DNA of 64,000 nucleotides from Gaiellales bacterium (GTDB taxonomy: Bacteria > Actinomycetota > Thermoleophilia > Gaiellales > JAICJC01), in assembly GCA_036273515.1 (NCBI GenBank), contig DASUHM010000012.1, positions 1 through 64,000 on the forward strand, read 5' to 3'. The notes below the pieces were generated by a model. That model ran no database searches, was not told the origin of the DNA, and was given only the letters and a program-made list of their open reading frames with translations. The translations under genes were made by a program, and so were the position numbers. This document shows positions 32,534-40,401 of this stretch, one piece after another; within the stretch, counting starts at the first letter, position 1; the number at the start of each line of letters is the position of its first letter.

Positions 32534-33198
32534 GGCTGCTGCCCTCCGAGCAGGAGCGCCTGAACCTCTTCCTGGCCGCCGAGCTGGCCCGGCGCCGGCG
32601 TGGTCGGGCCCTGAGGCTGAGCCAGGCCGAGGCGGTCGCGCTGATCGCCGACGAGACGATGGAGCTCGCCCGCGACGGGCTGGGCTACGCCGAGGTGGAG
32701 CGGCGCGCCTACGGGCTGCTCGGCCCCGGCGACGTGCTCGACGGCGTGGCCGAGCTGGTCGACCGGATCGAGCTCGAGCCGGTGTTCGCCGACGGGCCGC
32801 GGCTCGTCGTCCTCGTCCACCCCATTGCCCGCGAGGGCCCGCCCGACCTGACGGGCGACCCGGAGCCGGCCTGGCTCGACGCCGATGCGGCCCTGCGGGT
32901 CGAGAACGCCGGCCCGGTCGCGATCGCGGTCACCTCGCACTTCCACTTCTTCGAGACGAACCGCGAGCTCCGCTTCGACCGCCGCGCCGCGTGGGGCATG
33001 CGCCTCGCCGTCTCACCCGGGACGAAGGTGATCTTCCCGCCCGGCGAGGCGCGCGAGGTGCGGCTGGTGCCGTTCGGAGGCGCGCGGGTGATCCGCGGCC
33101 ACGGCGGCCTCGTCGACGGGCCGCTGGATGCGCCCGGCGCGCTCGACGCGGCCCTCGAGCTCGCGCGCCGGCGGGGGTACGCCGATGCCGGCGTCTGA
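32530..33198 (+). CDS. fused urease gamma-beta subunit (UreA-UreB)
   Basis: 222 residues. Residues 1-100 match urease gamma (LLPSEQERLNLFLAAELARRRRGRALRLSQAEAVALIADETMELARDG ... LVVLVHPI); from about residue 115 the beta subunit follows (VAIAVTSHFHFFETNRELRFDRRAAWGMRLAVSPGTKVIFPPGEAREVRLVPFGG). Such fusions occur in several bacteria. The beta segment lacks the long C-terminal tail of Helicobacter. With the downstream alpha gene it should form a nickel hydrolase complex. Start overlaps the TetR stop (ATGA); no ureD, E, F or G gene is in the window. Confidence 0.85.
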   Translation: MRLLPSEQERLNLFLAAELARRRRGRALRLSQAEAVALIADETMELARDGLGYAEVERRAYGLLGPGDVLDGVAELVDRIELEPVFADGPRLVVLVHPIAREGPPDLTGDPEPAWLDADAALRVENAGPVAIAVTSHFHFFETNRELRFDRRAAWGMRLAVSPGTKVIFPPGEAREVRLVPFGGARVIRGHGGLVDGPLDAPGALDAALELARRRGYADAGV

Positions 33199-34807
33199 GC
33201 GGGTCGCGCTCGGAGACGGCGACCTGTGGGTCACGCCGGAGCGCGACGACGCCGGCGGCCCCGACGAGATCGTGCCCGGCTGGGGCGGCACCCACCGCGA
33301 CGGGCTGGGCGTGCGGGCCGAGCGGGGCGGCGTCGACCTGGCGGTGGTCGGCGGGCTCGTGCTCGACCCGGCAATTGGCGTCCGGCGAACGTCAATTGGC
33401 ATTCGGGGCGGGCGCGTGTGCGCGATCGGCCGGGCCGGCAACCCGGACACGATGGACGGGATCGACGTCGTCCTCGACTCGCAGACCGCGCTCCTCGACG
33501 CCCGGGGCATGGTGATCACGCCTGGCGGCGTCGACTGTCACATGCACTGGCTCTCGCCCCAGCTCGGCGAGGCCGCCCTCGCGGGCGGGATCACGACGAT
33601 CGTCGCCCAGGACTACGGCCCGATCTGGAACCTCGGCGCCAACCCGGCCGCCGGCCTGCGCATGGCCTGGGCGGCGCTCGAGGAGACGCCGCTGAACGTC
33701 GCGTTCCTCGTGCGGGCGTCGGCGTCGCGCCCGGAGGGCGTCGAGAAGTCGCTCGCCGCCGGCGGGGCCGGGCTGAAGATCCACGAAGACGTGGCGGCCG
33801 GGCCGGAGCAGCTGCGCTGCGCGCTCGACGTCGCCGACCGTCACGACGTGCAGCTCGCGATCCACACCGACGGCCTGAACGAGGCGCTGCGCGCGGCCGA
33901 CACGGCCCGTGTGCTGGAGGGTCGGACAGCCCACCTGTACCACATCGAGGGCGTCGGCGGCGGTCACGCCCCCGACCTGCTCAGCCTGGCGGGGCGGGAG
34001 CGGCTGATCACCTCCTCCACGAACCCGACGGTGCCCTACGGCGTCGGCGCCGAGGCGGAGCACCTGGCGATGGTCGCGGCCGTCCACCTGCTCGAGCCGG
34101 GCTCCAGGGCGGGCGACGCCGCCATCCTCCGCGCCCGCGTGCGGGCCTGGACGATGGCCGCCGAGAGCGCCCTGCACGACCTGGGGGTGATCCCGATCCT
34201 CTCCTCCGACTCCCAGGGCATGGGCCGGATCTCCGAGACGGTGCGGCGCGCCTTCCAGTGCGCGGCCGCGATGAAGGCCCAGCGCGGCGCCGCGGGGCCG
34301 GACGACAACGAGCGGGTGCTGCGGTACCTGGCCAAGGTGACCGTGAACCCGGCCATCGCCCACGGCCTGGCGGCGCACGTCGGCTCGCTGCGCGAGGGCC
34401 GGCTGGCCGACATGGTGGTGTGGCGGCCCGACCTCTTCCCGGTCCGGCCCGAGCTCGTGCTCAAGGCCGGGATGCCGGCGTGGGGCGCGTCGGGGGCGGG
34501 CGGCGCGACCACGATGATGACCGAGCCGGTGCGCGTCGGCCCCCAGATCGCCGCCACCGGTGCCGGGCCGGGCCAGGTGTCGCTGGCGTTCCTCTCCGGC
34601 TCGGCGATGGCCGCCGACCTGCCCACGACCCGCGAGCGGGCGCAGGTGTCGGACTGCCGCGCGCTGACCGCCGCAGACATGGTCGGGAACAGCCGTACCG
34701 GCACCGTCGTCGTCGATCCCGGGAACGAGACCGTCACGCTCGACGGCGAGCCGGTGGGGTGCGACCCGGTCACCGAGGTCGCCTACTCGCGGCGGTATCT
34801 CCTGTAG
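33185..34807 (+). CDS. divergent urease alpha subunit (UreC-like) amidohydrolase
   Basis: 540 residues, slightly shorter than typical UreC (about 570). Nickel-centre residues are retained: HxH in GGVDCHMHW (~116), the carbamylated Lys in GLKIHEDV (~197), His in AIHTDGLNE (~226), His in GGGHAPD (~260) and Asp in SSDSQGMG (~340). However, the mobile-flap Cys of MVCHH is replaced: the equivalent reads MVAAVHLL, keeping one His but not the Cys, and KIHEDW has become KIHEDV. It may hydrolyse urea slowly or a related amide. Overlaps the gamma-beta gene by 14 bases. Maturation genes are absent nearby. Confidence 0.85.
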   Translation: MPASERVALGDGDLWVTPERDDAGGPDEIVPGWGGTHRDGLGVRAERGGVDLAVVGGLVLDPAIGVRRTSIGIRGGRVCAIGRAGNPDTMDGIDVVLDSQTALLDARGMVITPGGVDCHMHWLSPQLGEAALAGGITTIVAQDYGPIWNLGANPAAGLRMAWAALEETPLNVAFLVRASASRPEGVEKSLAAGGAGLKIHEDVAAGPEQLRCALDVADRHDVQLAIHTDGLNEALRAADTARVLEGRTAHLYHIEGVGGGHAPDLLSLAGRERLITSSTNPTVPYGVGAEAEHLAMVAAVHLLEPGSRAGDAAILRARVRAWTMAAESALHDLGVIPILSSDSQGMGRISETVRRAFQCAAAMKAQRGAAGPDDNERVLRYLAKVTVNPAIAHGLAAHVGSLREGRLADMVVWRPDLFPVRPELVLKAGMPAWGASGAGGATTMMTEPVRVGPQIAATGAGPGQVSLAFLSGSAMAADLPTTRERAQVSDCRALTAADMVGNSRTGTVVVDPGNETVTLDGEPVGCDPVTEVAYSRRYLL

Positions 34808-34817
34808 TGTCGCCGCG

Positions 34818-35693
34818 ATGAAGATCGAGGAGGCCCAGGAGCAGCGCGTCGAGGTCACGGACGGCAGCGTCTGGACCGCCCGGCTGGGGCCGAGCGAGGG
34901 GACGCCGATCCTGCTCCTGCACGGCGGCCCGGGCGCGGCCAGCTACTACATGATCCCGCTGGCCGAGCGGCTCGCCGAGCATCGCCCGACGATCGTCTAC
35001 GACCAGCTCGGCTGCGGCCGCTCCGACCAGCCCGACGACACGTCGCTGTGGACGGTCGACCGGTCGGTCGAGGAGGTCGACCAGGTGCGCGCGGCCCTCG
35101 GGCTCGAGCGCTGCCACCTGCTGGGCCAGTCGTGGGGCGGCTGGCTCTCGATCGAGTACATGACCCGCGGCGCGACCGGCATCGAGCGGCTGGTGCTGGC
35201 GAGCACGTCGGCAAGCATCCCCGAGTTCATGGCGGGCGCCCGCGGCCTGATCGAGCAGCTGCCCGAGCCGCACCGCTCCGTCCTGATCGAGCTCGGCGAC
35301 CGCGGCGAGTACGACCATCCCGACTACCTGGCCGCCGTCGAGGTCTTCTACCACGGCCATCTCTGCCGGATGGATCCGTGGCCCGAGGCGCTCGTGCAGT
35401 CCGGGAAGGAGATGGACGGGAACCAGGTCTACCTGACGATGAACGGCCCGACCGAGTTCGACGTCATCGGCCTCCTGCGCGAGTGGGACCGCACGGCCGA
35501 CCTGGGCCGCATCGGCGTGCCGACGCTCGTCACGTGCGGGCGCTACGACGAGATCACGCCGTCGTGCTCCGAGACGATCACCCGCGGCATCCCGGACGCC
35601 CGCATGCACGTCTTCGAGGACAGCGCGCACTGCGCCCACCTCGAGGAGGCGGACGACTACGCCCGGATCGTCGAGGCGTTCCTGAGCGAGTAG
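34818..35693 (+). CDS. proline iminopeptidase-family alpha/beta hydrolase
   Basis: 291 residues. LLLHGGPGAASYYMIPLAERL is the oxyanion motif HGGPG of the prolyl iminopeptidase family, YDQLGCGRSDQP follows, the nucleophile elbow is LGQSWGGWLSIEY, and the catalytic His is in SAHCAHLEEADDY. Members release N-terminal Pro or act on related amides; the substrate here is unknown. Ten bases separate it from the urease alpha gene, making it a likely operon member with a possible amide-cleaving role. Confidence 0.88.
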   Translation: MKIEEAQEQRVEVTDGSVWTARLGPSEGTPILLLHGGPGAASYYMIPLAERLAEHRPTIVYDQLGCGRSDQPDDTSLWTVDRSVEEVDQVRAALGLERCHLLGQSWGGWLSIEYMTRGATGIERLVLASTSASIPEFMAGARGLIEQLPEPHRSVLIELGDRGEYDHPDYLAAVEVFYHGHLCRMDPWPEALVQSGKEMDGNQVYLTMNGPTEFDVIGLLREWDRTADLGRIGVPTLVTCGRYDEITPSCSETITRGIPDARMHVFEDSAHCAHLEEADDYARIVEAFLSE

Positions 35694-35694
35694 C

Positions 35695-37251
35695 TCAGCC
35701 CCGCGCCGAGAGCGCGAGCAGCGTCTCGGGCAGGTGCGTCCCGAGGTGCCCGGCGGCAAGCCGCAGGCCGCCGAGCGCGATGGCGATCGCGCAGCCGAGC
35801 ACGATCAGCCCGCCGGGCAGCGTGCCTGCGCCGAACCCGACCTTGGCGGCGAAGAAGATCAGCGCCAGAACGCCGACCGCCACCCCCTCGAAGACGAACG
35901 CCAGCACACCGACGCCGGCGCTGCCGCTCCCGCGCGGCCGGCGCGGCCGTCCGAACGCGGGCGCCGACATCGCCACGGGATATGGCGAGCGCACCGAGAC
36001 CACGAGCCCCGTCCCCGCAGTCAGGAGGATCACCGCGGCGGACACGAGGAGGCCGCTCGCGAGCTCCCCCCACGCGCCCGACACGGCGGCTCCGGCGAGG
36101 CAGGCAAGCGCCGCGATCGCTCCGACCACCGTCGTGGCCGCGAGCGCCTTCGCCCGCAGCAGCAGGGCCGGTTCGACGCCCGTCGCCACGTAGATGCCGA
36201 AGCCCTCGCCGTCGACGCCGAACAGGTTCACCGACAGGTTCGACATGAGGAAGAACGCGAGCGGCGCACCGGCGTACGGGAAGGCGTCCTCGTGGCGGGC
36301 CCCGGTCAGGAGCGGAAGCAGGACGAACCCGGACGTGACGACGCCCGTGATGATGCTCGCCCGCTGCACCGGCGCCCGCCACATGTAGCGCAGGTCCTTC
36401 AGCCACACCGCCCCGGCCGGGCCGGCCGGGCGCAGCCGCAGCAGACGGACGGCGCGCCGCCCGCCCCCGCTGCCCTCGGTCGCCGCCGGGTTGGTCAGCT
36501 GGCGCCCGAGCGCCCGCGCCCACAGCCAGCCCACCGCGACGAGCGTGGCGACCCCGTAGGCGAGCCGGGCCGTGGCCGCGGGATAGGCGCCCGCATACAC
36601 GTCCGCCAGCGACCGCGCGAGGGCGCCCGGCGGCGTCCAGGAGAGGACGTCGGTGAGCCGCGACGGGTGCAGGTGGTTCACCCGGGAGGCGAGCGCTGCC
36701 GACGCCCGCCAGGCGATGTAGCTCGCCGCCGAGACGAGGGCGAGGACGATGGAGGCGACGTCTCGCCCCCGCCGGGAGTGCACGGCGGCGGAGAGCCCGG
36801 CCGACACCGCGCGCCCGGCGGCGATGGCGAGCGCGGTCATCACGAGCACGTCCGCCGCTGCGAGGACGGTGGCGGCGCCGTGGCGGTAGCCGACGACGGC
36901 GCCCGAGAGGAAGACGAGCGTCGCGACGGGCGGCGCCCCGACGAGCGAGGCCGCGAACAGCCCGACCACCAGATCGCGCTTGCTCAGGGGCAGTGACGCG
37001 ACCCGATCGACCGAGAGCGTCCGGTCGGATCCCATCAGCAGGGGCAGCATGATCCAGCCAACGGTGACGGCCACGAAGACGGCGATCAGCCCCGCGCCGT
37101 CGTGGCGCGGCGCCGTGGCGAGGTCGGATGCGCCGATGAAGGCGACCAGGATCCCGAGGCCGCGCATGAGCCAGCCCAGCGCCTCCTCCCGCCCGGTCGC
37201 GCCCGCGTTCGCGAGCAGCCGCCACTTCAGGCGGACGAAGACCCAAGCCAT
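35695..37251 (-). CDS. ABC transporter permease (export type)
   Basis: 518 residues with about 12 hydrophobic helices spread over the whole length and no ATPase domain. It overlaps the start of its ATPase gene by 25 bases (MAWVFVRLKWRLL begins inside that gene's end), which secures the pairing. No family-specific motif is recognisable beyond the ABC-2-like arrangement. Likely exports a lipid, peptide or drug; convergent with the iminopeptidase gene. Confidence 0.8.
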   Translation of the reverse strand: MAWVFVRLKWRLLANAGATGREEALGWLMRGLGILVAFIGASDLATAPRHDGAGLIAVFVAVTVGWIMLPLLMGSDRTLSVDRVASLPLSKRDLVVGLFAASLVGAPPVATLVFLSGAVVGYRHGAATVLAAADVLVMTALAIAAGRAVSAGLSAAVHSRRGRDVASIVLALVSAASYIAWRASAALASRVNHLHPSRLTDVLSWTPPGALARSLADVYAGAYPAATARLAYGVATLVAVGWLWARALGRQLTNPAATEGSGGGRRAVRLLRLRPAGPAGAVWLKDLRYMWRAPVQRASIITGVVTSGFVLLPLLTGARHEDAFPYAGAPLAFFLMSNLSVNLFGVDGEGFGIYVATGVEPALLLRAKALAATTVVGAIAALACLAGAAVSGAWGELASGLLVSAAVILLTAGTGLVVSVRSPYPVAMSAPAFGRPRRPRGSGSAGVGVLAFVFEGVAVGVLALIFFAAKVGFGAGTLPGGLIVLGCAIAIALGGLRLAAGHLGTHLPETLLALSARG

Positions 37252-38024
37252 TCGAGCTCCTCGAGTCCGACGTCCTCGCGCGCGCCGACGAGCTTGAAGA
37301 ATGCCGCCCGAAGATCGCCGCCCGCCGCGACCTCCTCCCGCGTCCCCGCGGCCACGATCCGCCCACGCAGGATGACCGCGACGCGGTCGCACAGCCGCTC
37401 GACGACGTCCATGACGTGGCTCGAGAACACGATCGTGCCGCCGCCCGCGACGAACCGGTGCAGCAGCTGCTCGATCACGTTCGTCGAGACCGGGTCGATC
37501 GCCCCGAACGGCTCGTCGAGGAAGAGGACGCGCGGGGCATGCAGGAGCGCCGCGGCGAGCGCGAGCTTCTTGGTCATGCCGAGGCTGTAGTCGACCACCA
37601 GCCGGTCGGCGTCGACGGCCAGGTCGAGCACGCGCAGGAGCTCCTCGCTGCGCTCGCGCACGGTCGCCGGATCGAGCCGCCGGAGCGCGCCATGGAAGGT
37701 GAGGAGCTCGTTTCCGGTGAGACGGTCGAAGAGCGCCGGGTTGTCCTGGACGACGCCGATCCGGGCCTTGGCCGCGGCGGGATCCTGCCATACGTCCGCG
37801 CCGGCGACCTCGACGCTGCCCGAGTCGGGGCGCAGGAGGCCCGTCGTCATGGAGAGAAGCGTCGTCTTGCCGGCGCCGTTCGGGCCGACGAGGCCGAAGA
37901 ACGAGCCGTCCGGCACGTCGAGATCGACGCCGGCCACCGCGACCTTGTGCCCGAAGGCGCGCGTCAGCCCGCGCAGGCGCACGGCCGAGCCCGACCCCAC
38001 CCCCGGAACCTCCGTGCTCGCCAT
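37227..38024 (-). CDS. ABC transporter ATP-binding protein
   Basis: 265 residues. Walker A GPNGAGKTTLLSMTTGLLRPDSG, signature region DYSLGMTKKLALAAALLHAPRVLFLDEPFGAIDP (Walker B with catalytic Glu) and H-loop FSSHVMDVV are intact; the LSGGQ signature reads YSLGMTKK as in the ABC-2/NatA group. It drives the permease encoded next. The start ATG at 38024 (MASTEVPGVGSG) is 26 bases from a long palindrome (38050-38091). Confidence 0.92.
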   Translation of the reverse strand: MASTEVPGVGSGSAVRLRGLTRAFGHKVAVAGVDLDVPDGSFFGLVGPNGAGKTTLLSMTTGLLRPDSGSVEVAGADVWQDPAAAKARIGVVQDNPALFDRLTGNELLTFHGALRRLDPATVRERSEELLRVLDLAVDADRLVVDYSLGMTKKLALAAALLHAPRVLFLDEPFGAIDPVSTNVIEQLLHRFVAGGGTIVFSSHVMDVVERLCDRVAVILRGRIVAAGTREEVAAGGDLRAAFFKLVGAREDVGLEELEWLGSSSA

Positions 38025-38049
38025 GCTCCGAGAATACGCGCCCGCCTGC

Positions 38050-38091
38050 CCCCGGCCAATTGGCACGGTGCCGAATGCCAATTGGCCGGGG
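38050..38091. repeat. CAATTGG palindrome B
   Basis: CCCCGGCCAATTGGC (38050-38064) and GCCAATTGGCCGGGG (38077-38091): perfect 15-bp arms around a 12-base loop. It lies between the ABC ATPase start and the cupin stop. A related palindrome is at 38846-38878; read on the minus strand both follow CAATTGGCATYCG...CAATTGG. Confidence 0.7.
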
Positions 38092-38112
38092 CGTGACTCG
38101 AGGTGACCTGCG

Positions 38113-38706
38113 TCAGGTCGTCTGGGCCCAGGGCAGCTCGTCCCAGGTCGTCGGCCGCGCGACGCTCCAGTGGCCGTACGGCTCCCGCTCCTGCTCGCCG
38201 TCCGATCCGGCGCCCGGCCGGAGCACGGCCTCGGCCCCGTTCCGCCGGGCCACCTCGGAGCGCGGGTAGACCCGCTCGAGGTCATCGCGCCGGTTGCCGG
38301 TCGCGAGGATCACGCACGGCCCGTCCCCCTTGGCGACGAACCCGTGGGCGGTCATCGGCGGGCAGTGCACGAAATCCCACGCCTTCAGGTGACGCTCCTC
38401 GTCCTCGACGATCAGGACGCACTCGCCGGCGAGGACGAGGAAGTCCTCCTGCACGGACTCGGCGTGGTACTGCATCCCGGTCTCACCCGGCGGGAAGACC
38501 CGGATCGTGAACCCGGCGTCGGGCTTCATGTATTCGGTCAGGTCCGGACGGCCGCGCAGCACGTAGTCGTCCGACTCGAAGATGCAGACGCCGCCGGTGC
38601 GGTCGTTGTTCATCCATGCGGCGTCGGCGGTGTTGACGACGAACCAGCCCGGCGTAACCGGTGCCAGGCCCGATGCCACGGGCTCGAGGTGTGCTTCGGG
38701 TATCAA
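38113..38706 (-). CDS. cupin domain protein
   Basis: 197 residues from a TTG (LIPEAHLEPVASGLAPVTPGWFVVNTADAAW), chosen because AGGGGGAAC lies just upstream and IPEAxLExxxxGLxPxxxGWFVxNxxDAxW is the usual start of this family; a longer ATG frame exists. Cupin motifs: GETGMQYHAESVQEDFLVLAGECVLIVE with a His/Glu pair, and FVHCPPMTAHGFVAKGDGPCVIL. Possibly a metal-dependent binding or isomerase protein. Flanked on both sides by CAATTGG palindromes. Confidence 0.8.
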   Translation of the reverse strand: MIPEAHLEPVASGLAPVTPGWFVVNTADAAWMNNDRTGGVCIFESDDYVLRGRPDLTEYMKPDAGFTIRVFPPGETGMQYHAESVQEDFLVLAGECVLIVEDEERHLKAWDFVHCPPMTAHGFVAKGDGPCVILATGNRRDDLERVYPRSEVARRNGAEAVLRPGAGSDGEQEREPYGHWSVARPTTWDELPWAQTT

Positions 38707-38845
38707 CGTTCCCCCTGCTCGGTCAGTGATCTCATTGGCGGGGGCACGCCTCGCCACGGCGCGGATCGGCGCCGGGCCGGAGCGTGCGCGAGAGGTGAGA
38801 CCTAAGCCAGGGTCGCCACGATCCGGAGTCTAGGCGCTGCGAACA

Positions 38846-38878
38846 CCCAATTGACATCCCCATCGGATGCCAATTGGG
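38846..38878. repeat. CAATTGG palindrome C
   Basis: CCCAATTG-A-CATCC (38846-38859) with GGATG-C-CAATTGGG (38865-38878), two 13-base matched segments around a CCATC loop. It lies 39 bases upstream of the CPBP protease start. Same core as palindrome B at 38050. Confidence 0.7.
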
Positions 38879-38916
38879 AGTAGCCGCGCCCGCCGCGCCA
38901 CACGTATCGTGGGGTA

Positions 38917-40347
38917 GTGGACGTTTCCCCGCCCCCCGCGCCGGAGCGCGCCCCCGCGCCCGCGCAGTGGCCGCTCGCGGTGGCCGGCGCGGCCGCCTGC
39001 GTCCTCCTCTACCTCGGGGCGACGGTGTCGGCGTACCTGCTGACGGGGATGGGCGATCGCACGGTCCCCGCGGCGGTCGTCGCCATCCTCGTGAACGTCG
39101 CGCTCTGTGCCGGCGCGATCGCGCTCGCCGCGCGCATCGCCTACCCGGGCGGCGGCGTGCCGGCGGCGATCGTCGGCCGGGCGCGGTCGAGCCGGGTGGG
39201 CACCGCCGTGCTCGCACAGGTGGGCTTCGTCATCGTCGCGCTCCCGCTGCTGACGGCGATCGGCAAGGCTCTCGGCCTGCACGGCACGACGACGGTGCCG
39301 CTGCACCACCGCCACGCCGGCATGGTCCTGCTCCTGACCTGGATCGCGGTCGTCGCCGCGCCGTGGATGGAGGAGCTCTCGATGCGCGGCTTCCTGCTCT
39401 CCGGCCTGTGGCAGCGGTTCGGCTTCTGGCCTGCGGCGGTCGCGTCGTCGCTCGTCTGGGCCGGCCTCCACGGCGTGTCCGGCGTGCTCATCCCGTTCAC
39501 CTGCGAGGGCCTCGTGCTGTGCTGGATCCGCCGCCGCACCGGGTCGGTGCGCACCGGCATCGCGCTGCACGCCACCCAGAACACGGCCGCGACGCTGTTC
39601 TCGGGGGCGGGCTTCCTGGTCGCGCCGCCGCTCGCCGCCGTGATCCTCAGCCTCGTCGTCACCCGCGAGGGCTCCGCCGTCGCCGCCCGGCGCCGGGCGG
39701 GCGAGCTGCTCGGGCGCGCGACCCGCGCCGCTGACGGCCTGGCCCAGCGCGCCACAAGCGGCGATCCCCGGCCGGGCGCATGGCTTCTGGCCGGCGGCGC
39801 GTTCGCCGCGGGCCTCGTCGCCGAGGCGCTGCCGCTCGAGCTCGGCGTCGGCGGCCCGGGCCTGGTCACGGCCGGCCGGATCCTGATCGTGGCGTTGACG
39901 CTGCCGCCCCTGGCCTGGCTGCTCCTGGGCGGGCCGCGGACATGGCGCGCTCCGGCGGCGACGTCGCTCGCCGGCGCGGCCGGCTGGGTCCTCGTCGCGC
40001 TGGCCCGGCTCGGCGTTCTGCTCGACAGCTCGACCCTCATCCCGCTCGTCGGGATCGGCTACACGCTGATCGGCTTCGGCCTGCTCGGCCTGGCCACCGG
40101 CGAGCTCGACGGGCGTGCCCGCCTCGCCGCCGGCGTGGCCGGGCTGCTGATGATCGCAACCCTGACGCCGCTCCCGTACCTGATCACGACGTCCCGAGCC
40201 ATGGTCGACCAGGGGCTCGTGACGTCGCTCGCCGCCGCCTTCGCGCTCGTCACGGTCGGGCTCACGCTGCGCCGCCAGGCGCCGCTCGCCGCCGAGCCCG
40301 CCGGCCCCGTCGAGCGGCATCCGCAGCCCTGGCTCAGCCTGGGCTAG
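38917..40347 (+). CDS. CPBP family intramembrane metalloprotease
   Basis: 476 residues from GTG. The CPBP (CAAX-protease/bacteriocin-processing) motifs are PWMEELSMRGFLLSGLW (EExxxR), GLHGVSG and a third His in LHATQNTAA. At least 12 hydrophobic helices; the protease core fills the first 240 residues and the last 200 form a separate helical membrane segment not usual in short CPBP proteins. Bacterial members process peptides or confer self-immunity. GTG preferred because it precedes the Pro-rich N-terminus directly. Confidence 0.85.
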   Translation: MDVSPPPAPERAPAPAQWPLAVAGAAACVLLYLGATVSAYLLTGMGDRTVPAAVVAILVNVALCAGAIALAARIAYPGGGVPAAIVGRARSSRVGTAVLAQVGFVIVALPLLTAIGKALGLHGTTTVPLHHRHAGMVLLLTWIAVVAAPWMEELSMRGFLLSGLWQRFGFWPAAVASSLVWAGLHGVSGVLIPFTCEGLVLCWIRRRTGSVRTGIALHATQNTAATLFSGAGFLVAPPLAAVILSLVVTREGSAVAARRRAGELLGRATRAADGLAQRATSGDPRPGAWLLAGGAFAAGLVAEALPLELGVGGPGLVTAGRILIVALTLPPLAWLLLGGPRTWRAPAATSLAGAAGWVLVALARLGVLLDSSTLIPLVGIGYTLIGFGLLGLATGELDGRARLAAGVAGLLMIATLTPLPYLITTSRAMVDQGLVTSLAAAFALVTVGLTLRRQAPLAAEPAGPVERHPQPWLSLG

Positions 40348-40401
40348 AACGGCGGGCGTGACCACCTCGCGCTGGTCGGTGCTGTCCGACCGCGGTGCTC
40401 G

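Noticed and set aside
33372-33399. CAATTGG repeat in the urease gene as an inserted element
   Set aside because: Alignment with urease alpha shows no extra residues at this position, so it is not an insertion; only the codon choice is odd (kept as a low-interest finding).
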